DNA of 64,000 nt, taken from Ceratotherium simum simum (taxonomy: Eukaryota; Chordata; Mammalia; Perissodactyla; Rhinocerotidae). The stretch is taken from contig NW_004454177.1 in NCBI RefSeq assembly GCF_000283155.1, forward strand, positions 756,080 to 820,079, given 5' to 3'. The notes under the pieces were generated by a model. That model had not been told where the DNA came from. It did no database searches and worked only from the letters and a program-made list of their open reading frames with translations. The first letter of the stretch is position 1. Each line of letters begins with the position of its first letter. The translations under genes were made by a program, and so were the position numbers. Shown here in pieces: positions 35,155 through 46,239 of this stretch.

Positions 35155-35522
35155 GTTATTTTTTTTATTGACGTTTTAATGGTTTTTAACATTGTGAAAT
35201 TTTGGGTTGTACATTTTTGTTTGTCCATCACCATATATATGACTCCCTTCACCCCTTGTGCCCACCCCCCACCCCCACTGCCCCTGGTAACCACAGTACA
35301 GTTTTCTCTGTCCATGTGTTGGTTTATATTCCACATATGAGTGAGATCATACAGTGTTTGTCTTTCTCTTTCTGGCTTATTTCACTTAACATAATACGCT
35401 CCAGGCCCATCCATGTTGTTGCAAATGGGACAATTTTGTCATTTTTTATGGCTGAGTAGTATTCCATTATATATATATACCACATTTTCTTAATCCAGTC
35501 GTCAGTCGAGGGACACTTAGGT
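35155..35522 (-). mobile_element. 5'-truncated L1 LINE (antisense)
   Basis: It carries complements of the L1 3' UTR and the end of ORF2: a TTTATTGACGTTTTAATGG start, CACCCCTTGTGCCCACC, CATGTTGTTGCAAATGGGAC and ATGGCTGAGTAGTATTCC. A perfect 13-bp target-site duplication (35142-35154 and 35523-35535, TGTGAAGCCAGTT) frames it, so it is a rather young insertion. Confidence 0.92.
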
Positions 35523-35629
35523 TGTGAAGCCAGTTATTTTTACAAAAATATCTTTCTAGAATAGAGCAGAGGAGATGGGATGCATAATGTCAAAAGAAGG
35601 AAGAAGAAAGGGAGTAAAAGATGTTGCTA

Positions 35630-36010
35630 TTTGTATCAGTCAAATACTGCCAGATAATAACACAAAATTTTGGTAGCTTACAACAATAAGCACAAATTAG
35701 GCTTCTGCATCTGCACGTAGGCTAGACTTCCAGAAGCTGATCCAGGTGTGGCTGGGCGGCTTTGCTTCTCCCTGATAATCCATGGGTCAGCTGGGGCATG
35801 CCTTTCATTCTCCTCCTGGGCCCAGTGGGGCTAGCCAAGGTGTATTACTATTATAGTGATTGCAAAGGTGCAAGAAAGCAAGCCTAACCACCAAGTACAT
35901 GTTAAGCCTAATGTCTCAAGTCTGCTACATCCATCTGTGAAAGCAAATCAAATGGCAGAGCCCAAAGTCAAAGGGTAGAGACTTTCACTATATTTTTGGT
36001 GGGAGAGACT
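35630..36010 (-). mobile_element. MLT1-like MaLR LTR relic (antisense)
   Basis: It begins TTTGTATCAGTCAAATACTG and contains a TTGGTAGCTTACAACAATAA block and a GTGGCTGGGCGGCTTTGCTT block, like complements of MLT1-class LTRs. It is diverged and the subfamily was not assigned. Confidence 0.5.
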
Positions 36011-36354
36011 GCTAAGTTATGTGGCAAAGGGCTTGTATATAAAGGGGTAAAAAATGAGAGTCAACAACTCTGTGTTCTCCAAGCAAGAATCACAATTCAG
36101 TTTTTTAAGGACTTTGCATTCATGCTGATTTGGAAAATGCCTGTTTTTATAAAAGTCTTCTAAGATTAGTCCTCTTATCTACACAACATATATAAAGCAT
36201 TTCTGTTTATCATTTTCCTTGCGAGCTGATAATGGAAAATGGGATCAAACACTTAACCTTATCAATGATCAACTGGATGATCCAAATGCCCTGTGTAACC
36301 TTTATAGAAAAATCAAGAGCAGACTTGCTCTTGATTGCTCCCCGGAAAAGTTTT

Positions 36355-36760
36355 CATTTATTCATTCATTTAATAAATATTTATTGAATGCCTTCTGTAT
36401 ACTGGGCACTGTAATGGGCTCTTTTGTCTATTCACTAATTCATTCAACAAAATTGAATGTACGAAGAGCTGGGGGAGGGGGTATGAAATAGAGGATGCAA
36501 AGATGAATAAAACACAACATGCACAGAGGGCTGTGGGGATCTATGTGACAGGCGACATTATTACTCATTAAACATTTATTGCATACCTGCTCTGTGCCAA
36601 GCATTGTGTTGGGTACAATGATTACTAAGAGCTCTGCTTCCAAGGAATGCGTGAACTGGTGGGAAAGACTGGCCTCTAACCTAATGTGTGAGATGTGCTG
36701 CAGTAGATATATTACATAGAAGAGGAAAGAGATGGTCAGTTTTGCCTGAAGAGATGATTC
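36355..36760 (-). repeat. L2 LINE 3' region (antisense)
   Basis: TTCATTTAATAAATATTTAT, GGGCACTGTAATGGGCTCTT and a second copy-like run (AACATTTATTGCATACC, GCCAAGCATTGTGTTGGGTA) indicate one or two L2 3' ends. Confidence 0.65.
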
Positions 36761-36774
36761 AAACAAGACAGGCA

Positions 36775-36935
36775 GAACAGGGTAGTGGCTAAGAGCACAG
36801 GCTCTGATAAATAGATCTATGGACCTGGACTTGAATCTTACCTCCATCATTTCCTTGCTATATGACCTGGGGCATGTAAGTTACTTAACATCTCTAAGGT
36901 TTCTCATGAGTAAAATGGGACATTAATAGATCCAT
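36775..36935 (-). repeat. MIR SINE (antisense)
   Basis: AGAGCACAGGCTCTGAT, CTTGAATCTTACCTCCATCA and TAAAATGGGACATTAATA match MIR on the minus strand. Confidence 0.75.
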
Positions 36936-38660
36936 TAGAAGCCAACATTTTTTATTAGTTGTTAAATTAACCCAAATTGCTTCACGACTGGACATATGAT
37001 AAGCCAGGCTGCTACCACCCCTGTGTGAGACAACATCGTGTATCAGGAAAGCCCTGGCCACATTTTCATGATGACCTGACTCTGATTCTTTCTACTGCTC
37101 CTAGGAGCAATGAGAAAAGCACCTCAGCTCCTCTAGGCCATCATGAATGTCTCTGTTCTTACAACTTTACAAGCCACTGAGGGTAAGAACATTACTTGAA
37201 ATCAGTTTTCCCTAAGGCACAAAACACACTGAGGAAAAAAAAATTCTCTCTCGACTGAGATTCATTCAGATGTCCACCCACAGTTGCCACACAGGGTTAC
37301 CTAATGGGAACCAGACGATCGCCCAATAATCAGTATCAGCCTTCAAATATCCTGAATTGTGGAGCCATTCAATAAAATTTAATAATATGAACCCCTCCCA
37401 TTTTCAAGTAAATCTTCTGTCGCCACAGATAAATTTAGTCCCCCAAATAATCTTAATACTGTCTTTTTCCACAAAGGAAATTAAATATCCCAACTATGTG
37501 GTGTTGTCTTTTCATTCTAGTTCCAGTCATGAAGGCCTGCACGGGGCCTGGATATCTTCTCCAACGGTGGGTCAGAAGCTGTTTGCTGTTAGTACCCAAA
37601 GTGGCTCCAACCTACATCTCTCGTTTGTCCTACTCTTCCAAGAATCCAGATAGTTAAAGGACATAAAGGATTATCCCAGCACCAGCCCCACAACCCACAA
37701 AGTTTAAAAAACTCAAGGATGTCCTTGAACCAGCATGACCTCTGCATCACCAATTCCATTATACAATAATGTTCTCAAACAAAAGCTATGTTCTCACATC
37801 TATATTGCCTTCTAAATCCACATCGCTATTTCCAGATACAAATAATAGCAAAGATTTGTGTAACTAAAGGGAAGAAATGATAAGTACAAAAAAAGAGTGA
37901 TAAAGAGAAAAACTATGGTTTTGGCTTCTCTAGAGTACAAATCAATCCAAGTCCATAATTTACATGGAGAGAAATCTCCCCTTAAGAAGCTTCCTATGGT
38001 CCTAGGGGGAAATACATCTGCCACGCAAACTGTCTCCACTCTTAAAGAATGGATTTTGAAATCCTTCTCTTTTTGCATGATTTAGAAGTTCCTGGCCTGG
38101 TTGTGGTTTTTCTGAGTAATCCTTTCTTTTAGAATCCACATTATGTATTTCAAATCTCTTAATTTCCCTTCCCAACCCTTAATTCCTGTACACCTGGCTT
38201 CCCGTTGCTGAATTCTTTGGAGTGAGGGGTAGTGAGGTCCCCTGGTGTGGTTTACAGCCTCCACTCCCCTGTATTCCAAAGCCAACAAAGCAAAGTTCAT
38301 AGGCTTGTACCCCCGCCCCACCCCGAATCCCGATCTCCTGCTCTTATATCTGTATTTTTCCAATTTCAGCAAAATCCTGTCTTTCCTAGGCCTATGATGC
38401 TAGTGGTGGTTCTTTCCAGTCTTGTAACTCAGGGACCTGAAGAAAAACAATGTGCTACACTTTTTTATCCATTGTGATTGGGATCAGGAACTTGTCAGTT
38501 AATCTAAAAGCTGACGAATCATTTTTTTAAAAAGAGAAGGATACACTCATGCTATACATTTTATTTTAATTTCAAACATGTAAATCTGTGTTTCTTCATT
38601 TTTAAAAAAAAATTTACTTTATTAATGTCATATACTTAAACCATCATTCTTAGTATTTTT
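36936..38660. other. Intergenic, nothing recognised
   Basis: No coding signature and no confidently named repeat. Open frames are below 100 codons. Confidence 0.4.
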
Positions 38661-38669
38661 AATATTTTT

Positions 38670-38702
38670 ATTCTAGTTTTATTGAGATATAATTGATATT
38701 CC
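38670..38702 (-). repeat. Short L1 3' UTR fragment (antisense)
   Basis: TTTTATTGAGATATAATTG is a characteristic L1 3' UTR complement. Confidence 0.5.
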
Positions 38703-38850
38703 CCATTTTGCAAAGCCAGTATTGCATGATGATAGTCTGAGTTTGATTTTGGACTTCTAGCCTCTAGAACTTTGAAAGAATAAATTTCTGTTGTTTTAAG
38801 TCACTCAGTTTGTGGTAATTGTTAGGGCATCCCTAGAAAATGGATACAAT
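38703..38850 (+). mobile_element. MLT1-type LTR 3' fragment
   Basis: It contains TTGGACTTCTAGCCTCTAGA, AATAAATTTCTGTTGTTTTA and a AGTCACTCAGTTTGTGGTAA block. This is the usual end of MaLR LTRs, including an AATAAA. Confidence 0.75.
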
Positions 38851-38999
38851 AGGGTTCTTATAGAGTAAGTTAGTGACACAGGTGAAGCATTGTTGAAACA
38901 GGCACATAGTGTTCTAGCAGTGTCTGCTCTCATTAATCCCCAGGGTCACACAGTGGTACAGGGTGGGGCCAGATTTAAAGTGTCAGCAGAGCCAGGCTC

Positions 39000-39335
39000 C
39001 CTCTGAAGGCCTAGGAAAGAATCCTTCCTTGCCGCTTCCTGGATTTTGGTGGTTGCTGGCCCTCCTTGGCGTTTCTTGGCTCGCACCTGCATCATTCCAA
39101 CACGTGCCTTTGACCACACATGGCAGTCTTCCCTCCGTGAGTGTCTCTATGTCTCCAAAACTTCCTCTCCTTACAAGGACACCAGTAATTGGATTTAGGG
39201 CCCACCCTATTCCAGTGTGACCTCATCTTAGCTTGATTACATCTGCAAAGACCCTATTTCCAAATAAGGTCACATTCACAGGTACCAGGTATTAGGACTT
39301 CAACAAATATTTTGGGGGACACAATTCAACCCACT
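39000..39335 (-). mobile_element. MaLR-like LTR relic (antisense)
   Basis: TTACAAGGACACCAGTAATT, ATCTGCAAAGACCCTATTTC and TTTTGGGGGACACAATTCAA follow the complement of an MLT1/MST-type LTR. The exact family is unassigned. Confidence 0.65.
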
Positions 39336-39339
39336 ACTC

Positions 39340-39520
39340 CTAAGAGAAAAGAATTATTGATTATCTAATTTTACAAATAAGGAAATTGAAGCACAAAGAG
39401 GTTAAGTGACCTGCTTAAGGTCACACAGCTAGAGAGCAGTAAAACCAACATTCAAACCCAGGCTCTCAATCCAGCTCCCAATTCTTGCTCTTAACCACTA
39501 TGTAATTCTCCCTCTAAACA
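39340..39520 (+). repeat. MIR SINE
   Basis: AATAAGGAAATTGAAGCACA, GGTTAAGTGACCTGCTTAAG, GTCACACAGCTAGAGAGCAG and CATTCAAACCCAGGCTCTC form a well-preserved MIR. Confidence 0.88.
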
Positions 39521-40199
39521 GAAGAGGGAACCTGAGGGTAGCGAGTGCGGGGCCTGACACCATCAAACCAAAGCCTGAACTCTGAGCTGCCCTAAGCCTA
39601 GCAAATGAATCCAAATCTCCGCGCTCAGGTTCTGCTGGCCTGCAGACCTGCATTAGCCCCTGCAGTTTAAGGATTGACCACTAGAGGTCGACTCCCAATG
39701 CTGGAGGCGTGTTCCCTCCACATGGACGCTAGGTCTGCAAAACTAGGCATCAGGTGGAAAGAAATAGGGAAGTGTCAGGGAACCCCAATTTTTGAAGGCT
39801 CCCACTGCTGCCTCAAATTTTCAAGAGATATATGTATAAAAACTGAGCTACTTGTGACTAGCTAAGTCTTTGAACCTCAAACTCTCCTATGCAGTCAAGC
39901 TGGGAGGCAATATATTCACCTCTGGCAATCTGACCTGAGCAATCTTAAAAGACAAGTAAAAGTGATCAGAGTTCCTGAGGAATACGGTACAAAAATATTG
40001 CACGATGCCCATGGATCTTTTTTCTTATTACACCAAAAACCCGTTAGTCCCTCTCAGAGATGAAAAGAAGTTGGGGTAAGGAGGCGGAAGAGAATTGTGT
40101 TCTCACTGAAGCCAATACGCCAAATCTATTATTCTTCGTGAAAGCAACTGGCTAGCATCTACCTAAGTCAGAAACCTGCGATTTGTCCCAGATCCTTTC
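39521..40199. other. Intergenic, nothing recognised
   Basis: No feature was assigned. Confidence 0.4.
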
Positions 40200-40785
40200 C
40201 TATCCCTTCCTCTCTGTATCCCATCAGTGATGCTAATTCTCAGTTATCGTAATGACCCACATCTGGGCCCTCCTCTCATTTTTCCTTCTTCCCCCTCCCC
40301 CTCTGCAACGATTCAGACCTCATCATATGAGTTATTACAATGGCATTCTCACAGATTTGACTGCTTCCAATGTTACCCCTCCATAACTCATCCTCTACAC
40401 GATTGCCAGCAAATATCCTAGATATTAAATCACATCCTACTACTTCACAGCATGAAGCTGCTCAATGGCTCCCCGGCACGAACAAGATGGAATATAAACA
40501 CCTTAGCTGTGCATGCAGGCGATTTTCTCATGCAGCTTCTTCTGTCCATCCCCCACTCTGTCCATGCCCCACTCTTACCTACTCTCTTACCTGCTAATTC
40601 CTTTTTATTTTGAAAACTCAACTCATGGTTCACATCCCCCAGAAGTGTGCTCTCATTTGCCCTTCATTTACTTCTCACATGGCCCTTTGAACATTGTATT
40701 GTGGTCATCTGTTAACTTTTCTCTTGGGTTTGTTTGCCTCTAACACCAAGCACAATTCCTGGTACATAGTAGGAAATCACTGTTT
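40200..40785 (+). repeat. L2 LINE 3' region
   Basis: GAAGCTGCTCAATGGCTCCC, TCCATGCCCCACTCTTACC, GTTTGCCTCTAACACCAAGC and CCTGGTACATAGTAGGAAAT follow the L2 order up to its 3' end. Confidence 0.75.
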
Positions 40786-41630
40786 GGGAACTGGTACGAT
40801 GGAAGATAAAAAGATGGAGACATAGTCCCTGACTTACCAATTTAATGAAGATGTTATTTTGGGGAGAAGACCAGAGAATACTTCCTTTGACCAGTGACCG
40901 TGGACCATGAGCTCCGCAAGGGAGATACAAGCAGAGAAGAAAGTAAGGTAATTAGTTGAGGCCTTAGCCCCAAACCCCATCACAGAACTTGAGTAAATAT
41001 GGCTGAACACCATATCCTACCTTCATCCCAAAGCCCAAATCTGAGTCTCAGATCTTACCACTCCAACATGAAGAAATTTCAGAATATATCTGCTCACAAG
41101 AAGTACAAGAGGATAGGTGTAACAGAATATGTCCCAGTGCTTAGAATATAGCAAGTCTAAGACACCTCCCACTGGCCTTTCTCAGAACGGACTGCCACCC
41201 AGGCCTGTGCTGTCTGACAGTGTGGCAGTGTCTGAGAGGCCAGACCACGTGAGCTCTAGCCTCTGACCTGGACAGAGAAGTTATCCATGGGCAAAGGGGC
41301 ATTATCATATTTCCAAACCCAATCAACCATTGCAACCTCTCTTCTTCTTGGCAATGGGTTGATTGAGGAGTAGTGAGTAGAGGGGAAAGAGAATTGAGAA
41401 GAACAGGGAACTTCACCTCTCCTCCACCTCAGTGTGCTTCATGGAGAAGTATTTTTACCTAGGACCATCTTGTTCTACGTGTAACCCTAATAAAGGCTGA
41501 GGTCTCTCACGGCCTACTGTCCGCGGGGATTTACACTCGCAGGAAAACCATATCTAAATCCAGAATCCTTGAAAAATAATAAATATTTTTACTTCAGTTT
41601 GTTTTAGAGCAGTCAGGTTTTAGAGCACAC
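40786..41630. other. Intergenic, nothing recognised
   Basis: No coding or repeat call is supported. Confidence 0.4.
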
Positions 41631-41634
41631 CTAT

Positions 41635-41895
41635 GGCTTGTTAGTACCTGTAACAGTGCCTGCCACATAGTAAGTGCTTGATAAATATCTGTTAGATGAT
41701 GAATGAATGAGTGAATGAATGAATAAACAAATACCTATTTTAAGGCCTTTATTATAATACTTCACTCTGATTTTTTATGTTTCTCCCTTACTTGCCTATG
41801 AGCTCCTCAAGTCTTTTGAATATACTTTAGGGTATACACTAGGACCTGCCACAGGGCTAGACTATAGTAAGCACTGATGGACTGTTTTACCTCTG
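41635..41895 (+). repeat. Two L2 LINE 3' termini
   Basis: The first ends with CCTGCCACATAGTAAGTGCT and a GAATGAATGAGTGAATG run. A second piece (about 41750-41895) has a TATGAGCTCCTCAAGTC block and an ACTATAGTAAGCACTGATGG end. Confidence 0.7.
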
Positions 41896-42184
41896 AAAAT
41901 CACTCTCAGCTTTTGAAAATGTGAACAGTCACTGAAGAAGTTCAAGTCTTCCAAGTCTAGACTCTAAATAGATTTGAAATGAAAGCATATGTGGAATTTT
42001 TTTGAAAAATATAGTATTCAGGGGCAATGTAAAAAATAATCTTAAAAAGAATCATATAGAAGGGAAAGCTCAAATGGAAAGACTAATGAATTATCCAGCC
42101 ACCTGACTGTGAATCTTCTACGTCTCATTCACTCTACTGATACCAGATGGCGACATTTTATCATGATTGTCTGCGTCCTGGCCG

Positions 42185-42345
42185 TTTGTTAATTTATTCA
42201 GCAAATGTAGCGAGGGAGGCTTATGCCAGGCACTAAGAATTTATAAATGAATGACACATAGACTTTGATATCAAAAGTTTATAATCTATTGGGAGAGTAT
42301 ATAGTTATACAGACAATTAAAAAATACAATAATGATGACACAAAA
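42185..42345 (-). repeat. L2 LINE 3' terminus (antisense)
   Basis: TTAATTTATTCAGCAAATG, TTATGCCAGGCACTAAGAAT and AGTTTATAATCTATTGGGAG match an antisense L2 3' end. It adjoins the MIR nest. Confidence 0.65.
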
Positions 42346-42358
42346 TAATAGCTAACAT

Positions 42359-43212
42359 TTTTTTAAGAGACAAAAGACCTGCAAAGACACTTCACTAGCA
42401 AGGATATCCAAATGGACAAAAGGCACAAAAAAAAATCAACATTAATTATCAGGAAAATGCTAATTAAAAGCTCAATGAGATAGTATTATATTTTCATTAC
42501 AATGACCAAAATGAAAAGGACTCAGAAAACCTAGTGATGATGAGGCTGCGGAGCAACTGGAAATCTTGCACACTGTTGCAAGGAATGTAAACTGCTACAA
42601 CCACTTGGAGAACTGCCTGGTATATCTACTAAAGCTAACCTTACAAATACGCTGCGACCCAACAATTCCACTAATGGGTATATACCAACAGAAATGAGTG
42701 CTTATGTGCACCAAAGACATGCACGGGTATGTTCATAGCAGATTATAATAGCAAAAAAATGGAAACAACTCAAATGTCATTCAATAGCACAGTGTATAAA
42801 TAAATTATAGTATATGCACAATATACACAATAAGTGGAATATTACATAGCAAGGAAGAAAAATGCTGCTACTTACAGCATCATGGATGAGTCTCACCAAG
42901 CATAATGTTGATTGAAAGAAGCCAGACTCTAAAAGCACGTATTACATGATTATATTTATGTAAGTTCAAAAATAGGAAAAATTAATCTATGATGATAAAG
43001 GTCAGAATATTGGTTGCGTTGGGGAGCAGAGTGGATTATTGACAGGAAGGGAGCAAAAATGAGTCTTCTGCTGTGCTAGAAGTGTTCTATATCTTGATCT
43101 AAGTGTTGCTACACACGTATATACAGATGTAAAAATTTTTTGAACTGTATAAGATTTGTGCACTTCATTATGTATAAGTTATTCCTCAATAAACAAGTAA
43201 ATAAAAAGAAAG
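42359..43212 (+). mobile_element. 5'-truncated L1 LINE (sense)
   Basis: It contains L1 ORF2 C-terminal and 3' UTR phrases: AAAGACACTTCACTAGC, AGGCTGCGGAGCAACTGGAA, AACAATTCCACTAATGGGTA and TTCAAAAATAGG. AGCTAACAT/AGTTAACAT-type direct repeats flank it (about 42350-42358 and 43217-43225). The frames are broken. Confidence 0.82.
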
Positions 43213-43498
43213 CAGTAGTTAACATCATTGAATGTTTATTGGGTGCAAGGCATTTTGTCAGTACATATATTTTCTCACTTAATCATCACACTAATTCTTT
43301 TATTCCAGCTCTATTGAGATATATTTGACATATAACATTGTTTAAGTTTAAGGTGTACAAAGTGATGATTTGATATACGTATATATTGCAAAATATACCA
43401 CAACAAGGTTAGTTAACACACCCATGATCACATAGTTACCTTTTGTGTGTGTCTGTGTGTGTATGTATGGTGAGAATTTTTAAGATCTACTCTTTTAG

Positions 43499-43711
43499 GG
43501 GCTGGCCCTGTGGCTTAGCGGTTAAGAGCACGTGCTCCGCTGCCAGTGGCCCGGGTTCGGATCCCAGGCGTGCACCGACGCACTGCTTCTCCAGCCATAC
43601 TGAGGCCGCATCCCACATACGGCAACTAGAAGGATGTGCTGCTATGACATACAACTATCTACTGGGGCTTTGGGGGAAAAAATGAATAAATAAAATTATT
43701 AAAAAAAAAAA
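43499..43711 (+). repeat. ERE-type SINE
   Basis: The head GGGGCTGGCCCTGTGGCTTA, the GGCCCGGGTTCGGATCCC box, the ACTATCTACTGGGG body and an A tail are all present. A 17-bp target-site duplication with one mismatch flanks it (43482-43498 and 43712-43728). Similarity to the copy at 162 is high. Confidence 0.95.
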
Positions 43712-44062
43712 AAGATCTACTCTCTTAGCAACTTTCAAGTATACAATACAATACTGTTAACTATAGTCACCATGCTGTACATTAGATCCTCAGGACTTAT
43801 TCATCTTATAACTGGAAGTTTGTACCCTTTGACCCCCTTCACTCATTTCCCCATGTCCCTGCTCCTCTTTGCCCCTGGCAATCACCAATCTACTCTCTGT
43901 TTCTATAAGTTTGGGTTTTCTTAGATTCCATATATAAGTGAGATCTTACAGCATGTATCATTCTCTGTCTATTTCACTTAGCATAAGGCCCTCAAGGTTC
44001 ATCCAGGTTGTTGCAAATGGCAGGATTTCTTCTTTTTTTATGGCTGAATAGTATTCCATTAT

Positions 44063-44088
44063 ATATATATAGATATATCTATATATAT
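44063..44088. repeat. 26-bp perfect AT palindrome
   Basis: The arms ATATATATAGATA and TATCTATATATAT are exact reverse complements with no spacer. The palindrome sits inside L1 sequence. Confidence 0.95.
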
Positions 44089-44655
44089 CGCATTTTTTTT
44101 AATCCATTCATCCTTTGATGGACATTTAGGTTGTTTCCATGTCTTGGCTATTATGAATAATGCTCCAAAGAACATAGGAGTGCAGATATCTCTTCGAGAT
44201 AGTGATTTCATTTCTATTCCAGAATAGAAGTGGATATGTACCCAGAAGTGTGATTGCTGGATTATATGGTATTTCAATTTTTAATTTTTTGAGGAACCTC
44301 CATACTGTTTTCCATAGTGGTTACATCACCTTACATTCCCATCAACAGTCCACAAGGGTTTCCTTTTCTCCACATCATCACCAACACTTGTTATTTCTTG
44401 TCTTTTTGATAATAGCCCTTCTAACAGGTATGAGGTAATGTGTCATTGTGGTTTTGATTTACATGTCCCTGATGATTAGAGTTTTCACAATAATTCTAAG
44501 AGGAATGCCCAGTTACTAATCCTGGTTTACAGCTCAGGAAGCTGAGGCTTAGAGAGCCAAGCAGCTTGCCCTCGTGCACATAATGTGCATGTGGCAGAGG
44601 AAGAACCTAGATCAGTTTGGTTATAAAGCCCACGCTCTACTCTGTTATTTAATTG

Positions 44656-45689
44656 TTTCCCCATCTTACAAGGCCCAGTTGGAGTGATGAATTCTGTCTT
44701 ATGAGGAAGTAGATTAGCAAAGCCCTCTCAGGGAAATCCTCAAAGAAAAGGATGACACATTTTGAACCAAATTAGTAAACCAAAATGTCAGCTCTCCTTG
44801 CTTCCTCCCAGAACTATGGAATCCTGGATTTGGAAGGAGGTGTAGAGATCATCCAGTCTAGTCCAATCCTTTATTTTATCTGTGAAAGAAATAAACCTCA
44901 GAGTGGCGACAACACTCACTCGATGCTAGCAAAGAACAGGGCTAGGGTCAGCTGGAAAACAGCTGACCCTAACCAGAGAGGCGAAGCAACTGCCCGTGGC
45001 CGCCCAGAAGTAAGTGGTGGAGCCAGCACCTGGATCCAGGCCATGTGACCGCAGAGCCTGTTCTCTCAACCACTGTGCTTTTCAGGGTCCTGACCCCCAG
45101 CCCCGTGCTCCATCCGTTGCTCCAGCCTACCTCCCTAAAACACGCTGAAAAGTCAGTACACTGGGAGAGACTGGAGTGCTCACTGTCAACTGGAGGTGCG
45201 GAGGCAGGCAGGGAAACCGGCATGCTTGCCACATCAAATCAGGCCAAATCCAAATGCAAACAAATTGGGAATTGCTGGTCAAAGTCAACTTTGTTTGAGC
45301 AGAAAGAAACCAGCATCGGGAAACTACCCAATTTAAACCAAGGGATCATTTCAAGACTTGAATTTAGACCCGGAGGAAGGAAAGCCCAGTTTCAGCAAAG
45401 TTCAATTAAGGCATAAAAAATCCAATTTATATCGAATTGGTAGGCCTGGCTCAGCACTGGGGTAAGATGCTTATCCGGCCAAGGCGCCACAGCCCAGAGT
45501 CAACAGTTCATCCCAGCCTCTCTCTCTCTCCACCCTTTCCATCTGCCCCAGCTCCTTCCCCAATAGAAGTTCTTCCCAGTTTTTCCCAGGACTTTTGCAA
45601 TCCTTGCCCACTTCTCAATGTTCCATTTCATTTATCAGTGGTCTAATACACCGATGGTCTTTGACTTGGTACAGTTGGCCTTGTTGAGT
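44656..45689. other. Intergenic, unassigned, with a perfect hairpin
   Basis: No gene was recognised. A 12-bp perfect inverted repeat with a 5-base loop lies at 44943-44971. Overlapping open frames at 44969-45416 on both strands (up to 123 codons) show no family signature. Confidence 0.4.
44943..44971. repeat. Perfect 12-bp stem, 5-base loop
   Basis: TAGGGTCAGCTG (44943-44954) pairs with CAGCTGACCCTA (44960-44971) around the loop GAAAA. Confidence 0.95.
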
Positions 45690-46185
45690 CTTTCCTGCAT
45701 TGCATGAGTTGCTATAGCAACTGAAAAGAAATTACCACAAACTACAAACGTGGCAGCTTAAAACAACAGCAATTTATTCTCTCATGGTTCTGGATACCAG
45801 AAGTCCAAAACCAGTATCACTGGGCCAAAATCAACCTGTTAGCACAGCCACACCCCCTCTGAGGGCTCTAGGGGGGATCTGTTCCTTGCCTTTTCCAGTT
45901 CCAGGTGGCTGCCCACATGGCATTCTGGGGCTTGTGGCTGCTTCACTCCAATTGCTGCCTCCATCTTCACAAGGCCTTCTGTGTGTGTCCTCTCCTTTGC
46001 CTCTCTTTCACCAAGACCCACCCAGATAATCCTGGATAATCTCCTCATTACAGAATACTTAATTTAATTACATCAGTTACCATATAGGATAGTATTCAGT
46101 CTTTTTCCCAATAAGGTAATTTACAAGTCCCAGGAATTAGGACTTGATCTCTTTGGGTGGCCATTATTCAGCCTACTCATTTCCA
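45690..46185 (-). mobile_element. MLT1-like MaLR LTR relic (antisense)
   Basis: It starts near GAGTTGCTATAGCAACTG and contains GCAGCTTAAAACAACAGCAA, a CCCTCTGAGGGCTCTAGG block, GGCCTTCTGTGTGTGTCCTC and a closing GGCCATTATTCAGCCTAC. This follows the complement of an MLT1-class LTR. Confidence 0.7.
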
Positions 46186-46239
46186 AGCCCTACAACTATG
46201 GAAAGATAGATTTTAAAAATAAAAAACCCTCTCTAACAA

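Larger units (their letters stand above)
43299..44485 (-). mobile_element. L1 LINE 3' region (antisense) containing an ERE
   Basis: The L1 3' UTR complement (CTCTATTGAGATATATTTGA, TTTAAGTTTAAGGTGTACAA) is followed by the complement of the ORF2 end (TGGCTGAATAGTATTCC, TTCCATAGTGGTTACATCAC). 12-bp direct repeats with one mismatch flank it (43287-43298 and 44486-44497). The ERE at 43499-43711 inserted later. Confidence 0.88.
42346..44655 (+). repeat. MIR SINE split by two L1 insertions
   Basis: MIR pieces lie at about 42346-42358 (ATAATAGCTAACAT), 43225-43298 (TTTATTGGGTGCAAGGC through CTCACTTAATCATCACAC) and 44498-44655 (TTACTAATCCTGGTTTACAG, a GCTGAGGCTTAGAGAG block). Taken together they give one MIR in order. 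The gaps hold a + strand L1 and a - strand L1. Confidence 0.75.

Noticed and set aside
36219..36850. Open frames on both strands near an L2 terminus
   Set aside because: They overlap antisense L2 and MIR sequence and have no protein signature.
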